Assembly: GCA_023454395.1 (NCBI GenBank)
Contig: JAEYFY010000368.1
Location: forward strand, 1 to 8,997
Direction of reading: 5' to 3'
Origin: Pseudomonadota bacterium
GTDB lineage: Bacteria; Pseudomonadota; Gammaproteobacteria; Enterobacterales; Enterobacteriaceae
DNA: 8,997 nucleotides
Made by a program: the position numbers and the translations under genes. The notes beneath the pieces are model-generated. The model ran no database searches, had not been told where the DNA came from, and was given only the letters and a program-made list of their open reading frames with translations. Below are positions 7,509 through 8,997 of the stretch, piece after piece (the first letter of the stretch is position 1; every line of letters begins with the position of its first letter).

Positions 7509-8120
7509 ATGAGTGAACTTATTTTTTATACTAATACAATGTCTCGCGGTAACACAGTAGAGCTTTTCTTAAAAATGCTAGATGTGCCTTATCAGCGTGT
7601 TGAATTAGAATATGGCGAACCAATGCGTACCCCTGAATATCTTGCGATTAATCCAATGGCAAAAGTGCCTGCTCTCGTTGATGGTGACAATATAGTCACT
7701 GAAACAGCTGCAATTTGTGCTTATTTAGCCGATAAGTTTATTGAAAAAGGATTTGCGCCTGCTTTAAATTCGCCAGAGCGTGCGGCTTATTATCGTTGGT
7801 TCTTTTTTACAGCTGGTCCTATTGAATCTGCATTTACGGTAAAAGAGCTTGGTATGGAGCTTAATGAAGAACAGCAAAAATCATCTGGTTTTGGTTCTTT
7901 TGAACGTGCTTTTCATTGCTTAGAAACCGGCTTAGCCAGCGCAAAACCTTATCTTTGTGGCAAAAATCTAACGGCGGTTGATATTTATGTCGGTTACTTC
8001 CTTATATTTTTATGCAAATACGCACTTATTGAGCCGACACCATTAATTAATCAGTATATTGATAACCTTGCGCTTAATAATGAAATAAAACAGTTATTAA
8101 AAAGTTTAGGATTACGATAA
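7509..8120 (+). CDS. Glutathione S-transferase family protein
   Basis: This 203-residue cytosolic-type GST has a thioredoxin-like N-terminal domain (about 1-80) followed by a helical domain. Tyr7 or Ser12 (in YTNTMSRGNTVELFL, 7-21) sits where the catalytic residue is expected. Val53-Pro54 in NPMAKVPALVDGD (48-60) is the cis-proline glutathione site, and Glu65-Thr66 in TETAAI (64-69) corresponds to the E-S/T motif that binds the glutathione gamma-glutamyl group. In the C-terminal domain, LTAVDIYVGYF (154-164) is the N-capping box with Thr155 and Asp158. Substrate class cannot be assigned. The Shine-Dalgarno sequence is good. It follows the WYL regulator on the same strand and ends before a hairpin terminator. 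Relative to the E. coli order, this gene and the regulator are an insertion between ypfJ and purC. Confidence 0.92.
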   Translation: MSELIFYTNTMSRGNTVELFLKMLDVPYQRVELEYGEPMRTPEYLAINPMAKVPALVDGDNIVTETAAICAYLADKFIEKGFAPALNSPERAAYYRWFFFTAGPIESAFTVKELGMELNEEQQKSSGFGSFERAFHCLETGLASAKPYLCGKNLTAVDIYVGYFLIFLCKYALIEPTPLINQYIDNLALNNEIKQLLKSLGLR

Positions 8121-8193
8121 ATTTTTTATGATTAAAAATCATTCAATCAAGCTAACTGCATAGCTGCTTAATTATATTCTTTAATACATTCCA

Positions 8194-8230
8194 TTTAAAA
8201 CGCGATATTTAAAATTCGATATTAAAAAAA
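8194..8230. repeat. 14-base AT-rich tandem repeat, two copies plus a partial
   Basis: TTTAAAACGCGATA (8194-8207) is followed directly by TTTAAAATTCGATA (8208-8221), identical at 12 of 14 positions, and then by a degenerate third start, TTAAAAAAA (8222-8230). The repeat lies between the GST stop and the terminator hairpin and is too short to assign a role. Confidence 0.6.
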
Positions 8231-8260
8231 AGGTCAGTTTTTAAGCTGACCTTTTCTAAT
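8221..8260. terminator. Bidirectional intrinsic terminator between the GST gene and purC
   Basis: AAAAGGTCAG (8228-8237) pairs perfectly with CTGACCTTTT (8246-8255) around an 8-base loop that can close further with a wobble pair. On the minus strand the stem is followed by TTTTTTTAAT, a strong T-tract, so this is a convincing terminator for purC, about 41 bases after its stop. On the plus strand the trailing TTTTCT can terminate the GST transcript, about 107 bases after its stop. Confidence 0.88.
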
Positions 8261-8296
8261 TACATCGAGTTTGGCTTGACGTAATCGTTTGCGTAT

Positions 8297-8997
8297 TTAG
8301 TCTAAAGAAACACCGATTCGACGTGCAACTTCTTCGTATGCTTCAATTAATCCGCCTAAGCTTTGACGGAAACGGTCTTTGTCCATTTTATCTAAGGTAT
8401 TTTTATCCCATAGACGGCTTCCATCAGGAGAGAATTCATCACCTAATACAACTTTGCCATGAAATAGACCAAACTCAAGTTTAAAATCGACCAAAATAAG
8501 CCCTGCTTTATCAAAGAGTTCGCTAAGGACATCGTTTGCTTTATAGCTCAAACGTTTCATTTCTGCGAGGTTTTCTTTAGACACCCAACCAAAGGTTTCA
8601 CAGTAAGATTCATTGACCATAGGATCATGACGTGCATCATCTTTTAAGAATAAATCAAAGATTGGTGGATTTAAAAGTGTACCTTCTTCAATACCTAAAC
8701 GTTTGACTAATGATCCCGCTGCACGATTACGGATAACGCATTCAACAGGTACCATATCGAGTTTTTTTACTAGCACTTCATTATCAGAAAGCAAACGTTC
8801 CATCTGCGTTGGGATACCCGCTTCTTCCAGTTTATTCATAATAAAATGGTTAAATTTGTTATTTACCATTCCTTTACGATCAAACTGTTCAATACGTTGG
8901 CCATCTAACGCTGATGTATCATTTCTGAATTCAAGGATAAGAAAATCAGAAGATTCAGTGGCATAGACCGTTTTGGCTTTTCCACGATACAACTCAG
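8297..8997 (-). CDS. purC: SAICAR synthase PurC, 5' end outside the window
   Basis: PurC (phosphoribosylaminoimidazole-succinocarboxamide synthase) joins CAIR and aspartate using ATP to give SAICAR in de novo purine synthesis. Both family signatures are present: [15 protein letters not shown] and LVDFKLEFG. The ATP-binding [10 protein letters not shown] is at the N-terminal end, and [18 protein letters not shown] and [12 protein letters not shown] follow in order. The window holds 232 codons, equal to residues 6-237 of the E. coli enzyme from memory. The TTG at 8990-8992 that could be read as a start is the internal Leu of EL-YRGKAK: the codon before it is GAG (Glu) and the two bases before that, CT, fit the Ala of the family N-terminus. 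The true start therefore lies about five codons beyond the right edge. The gene is partial only because of the window boundary. Confidence 0.98.
   Translation of the reverse strand, partial: ELYRGKAKTVYATESSDFLILEFRNDTSALDGQRIEQFDRKGMVNNKFNHFIMNKLEEAGIPTQMERLLSDNEVLVKKLDMVPVECVIRNRAAGSLVKRLGIEEGTLLNPPIFDLFLKDDARHDPMVNESYCETFGWVSKENLAEMKRLSYKANDVLSELFDKAGLILVDFKLEFGLFHGKVVLGDEFSPDGSRLWDKNTLDKMDKDRFRQSLGGLIEAYEEVARRIGVSLD

Noticed and set aside
8128..8142. ATGATT-AAA-AATCAT hairpin after the GST stop
   Set aside because: The stem is short and AT-only and is not followed by a T-tract; the strong terminator lies about 90 bases downstream.
8150..8165. AGCTA/TAGCT inverted repeat downstream of the GST gene
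   Set aside because: Five-base arms with no T-tract in AT-rich DNA are expected by chance.
8703..8966. Plus-strand open frame opposite purC
   Set aside because: purC is certain from both family signatures; the antisense frame is a by-product of its codon use.
1..8997. Mobile element, CRISPR array, toxin-antitoxin or phage-defence system
   Set aside because: No transposase, integrase, terminal repeats, regularly spaced repeats or defence domains were seen; genes match a housekeeping chromosomal block.

Overview
The window is a chromosomal segment from an AT-rich gammaproteobacterium, most likely a Morganellaceae member and probably Proteus or a close relative. The basis is the E. coli-like order yffB-dapE-ypfN-tmcA-ypfJ-purC, the close match of these proteins to their enterobacterial counterparts as I remember them, and the low G+C content. 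The species call is an inference; no search was run.

Layout. Bases 1-173 are a leader with a possible promoter and a small inverted repeat. On the plus strand, yffB (ArsC/Spx-fold protein), dapE (lysine/meso-DAP synthesis) and an M15-type D,D-carboxypeptidase-like gene are packed tightly. The last two overlap by ATGA, so they look co-translated. A DUF454 membrane protein (YbaN type) lies on the minus strand, tail to tail with the M15 gene and divergent from ypfN (plus). The 3' ends of ypfN and tmcA (minus) overlap. The genes ypfJ, yeaL-type DUF441 and tmcA run on the minus strand in that transcription order with gaps of 61 and 2 bases, which suggests an operon. A 266-base gap then separates ypfJ from a plus-strand pair, an HTH-WYL (YafY-type) regulator and a glutathione S-transferase. 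A bidirectional intrinsic terminator sits between the transferase and purC (minus strand). The 5' end of purC runs off the right edge.

How the genes fit together. The backbone is housekeeping: DapE supplies the precursor of lysine and of the meso-DAP in peptidoglycan. The coupled M15 protein has a peptidoglycan-peptidase fold without an export signal. TmcA acetylates the wobble cytidine of elongator tRNA-Met. YpfJ is a membrane-anchored zinc metalloprotein, and PurC acts in purine synthesis. Compared with the E. coli order from memory, ypfH is missing between ypfN and tmcA. The M15 gene, the DUF454 gene, the DUF441 gene and the regulator/GST pair are extra at this locus.

I found no CRISPR array, insertion sequence, tRNA, rRNA, prophage or defence system, and no clear undescribed system. 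The points most worth a second look are the dapE/M15 coupling, the regulator-GST pair with its palindromes, and the insertions relative to the E. coli order.
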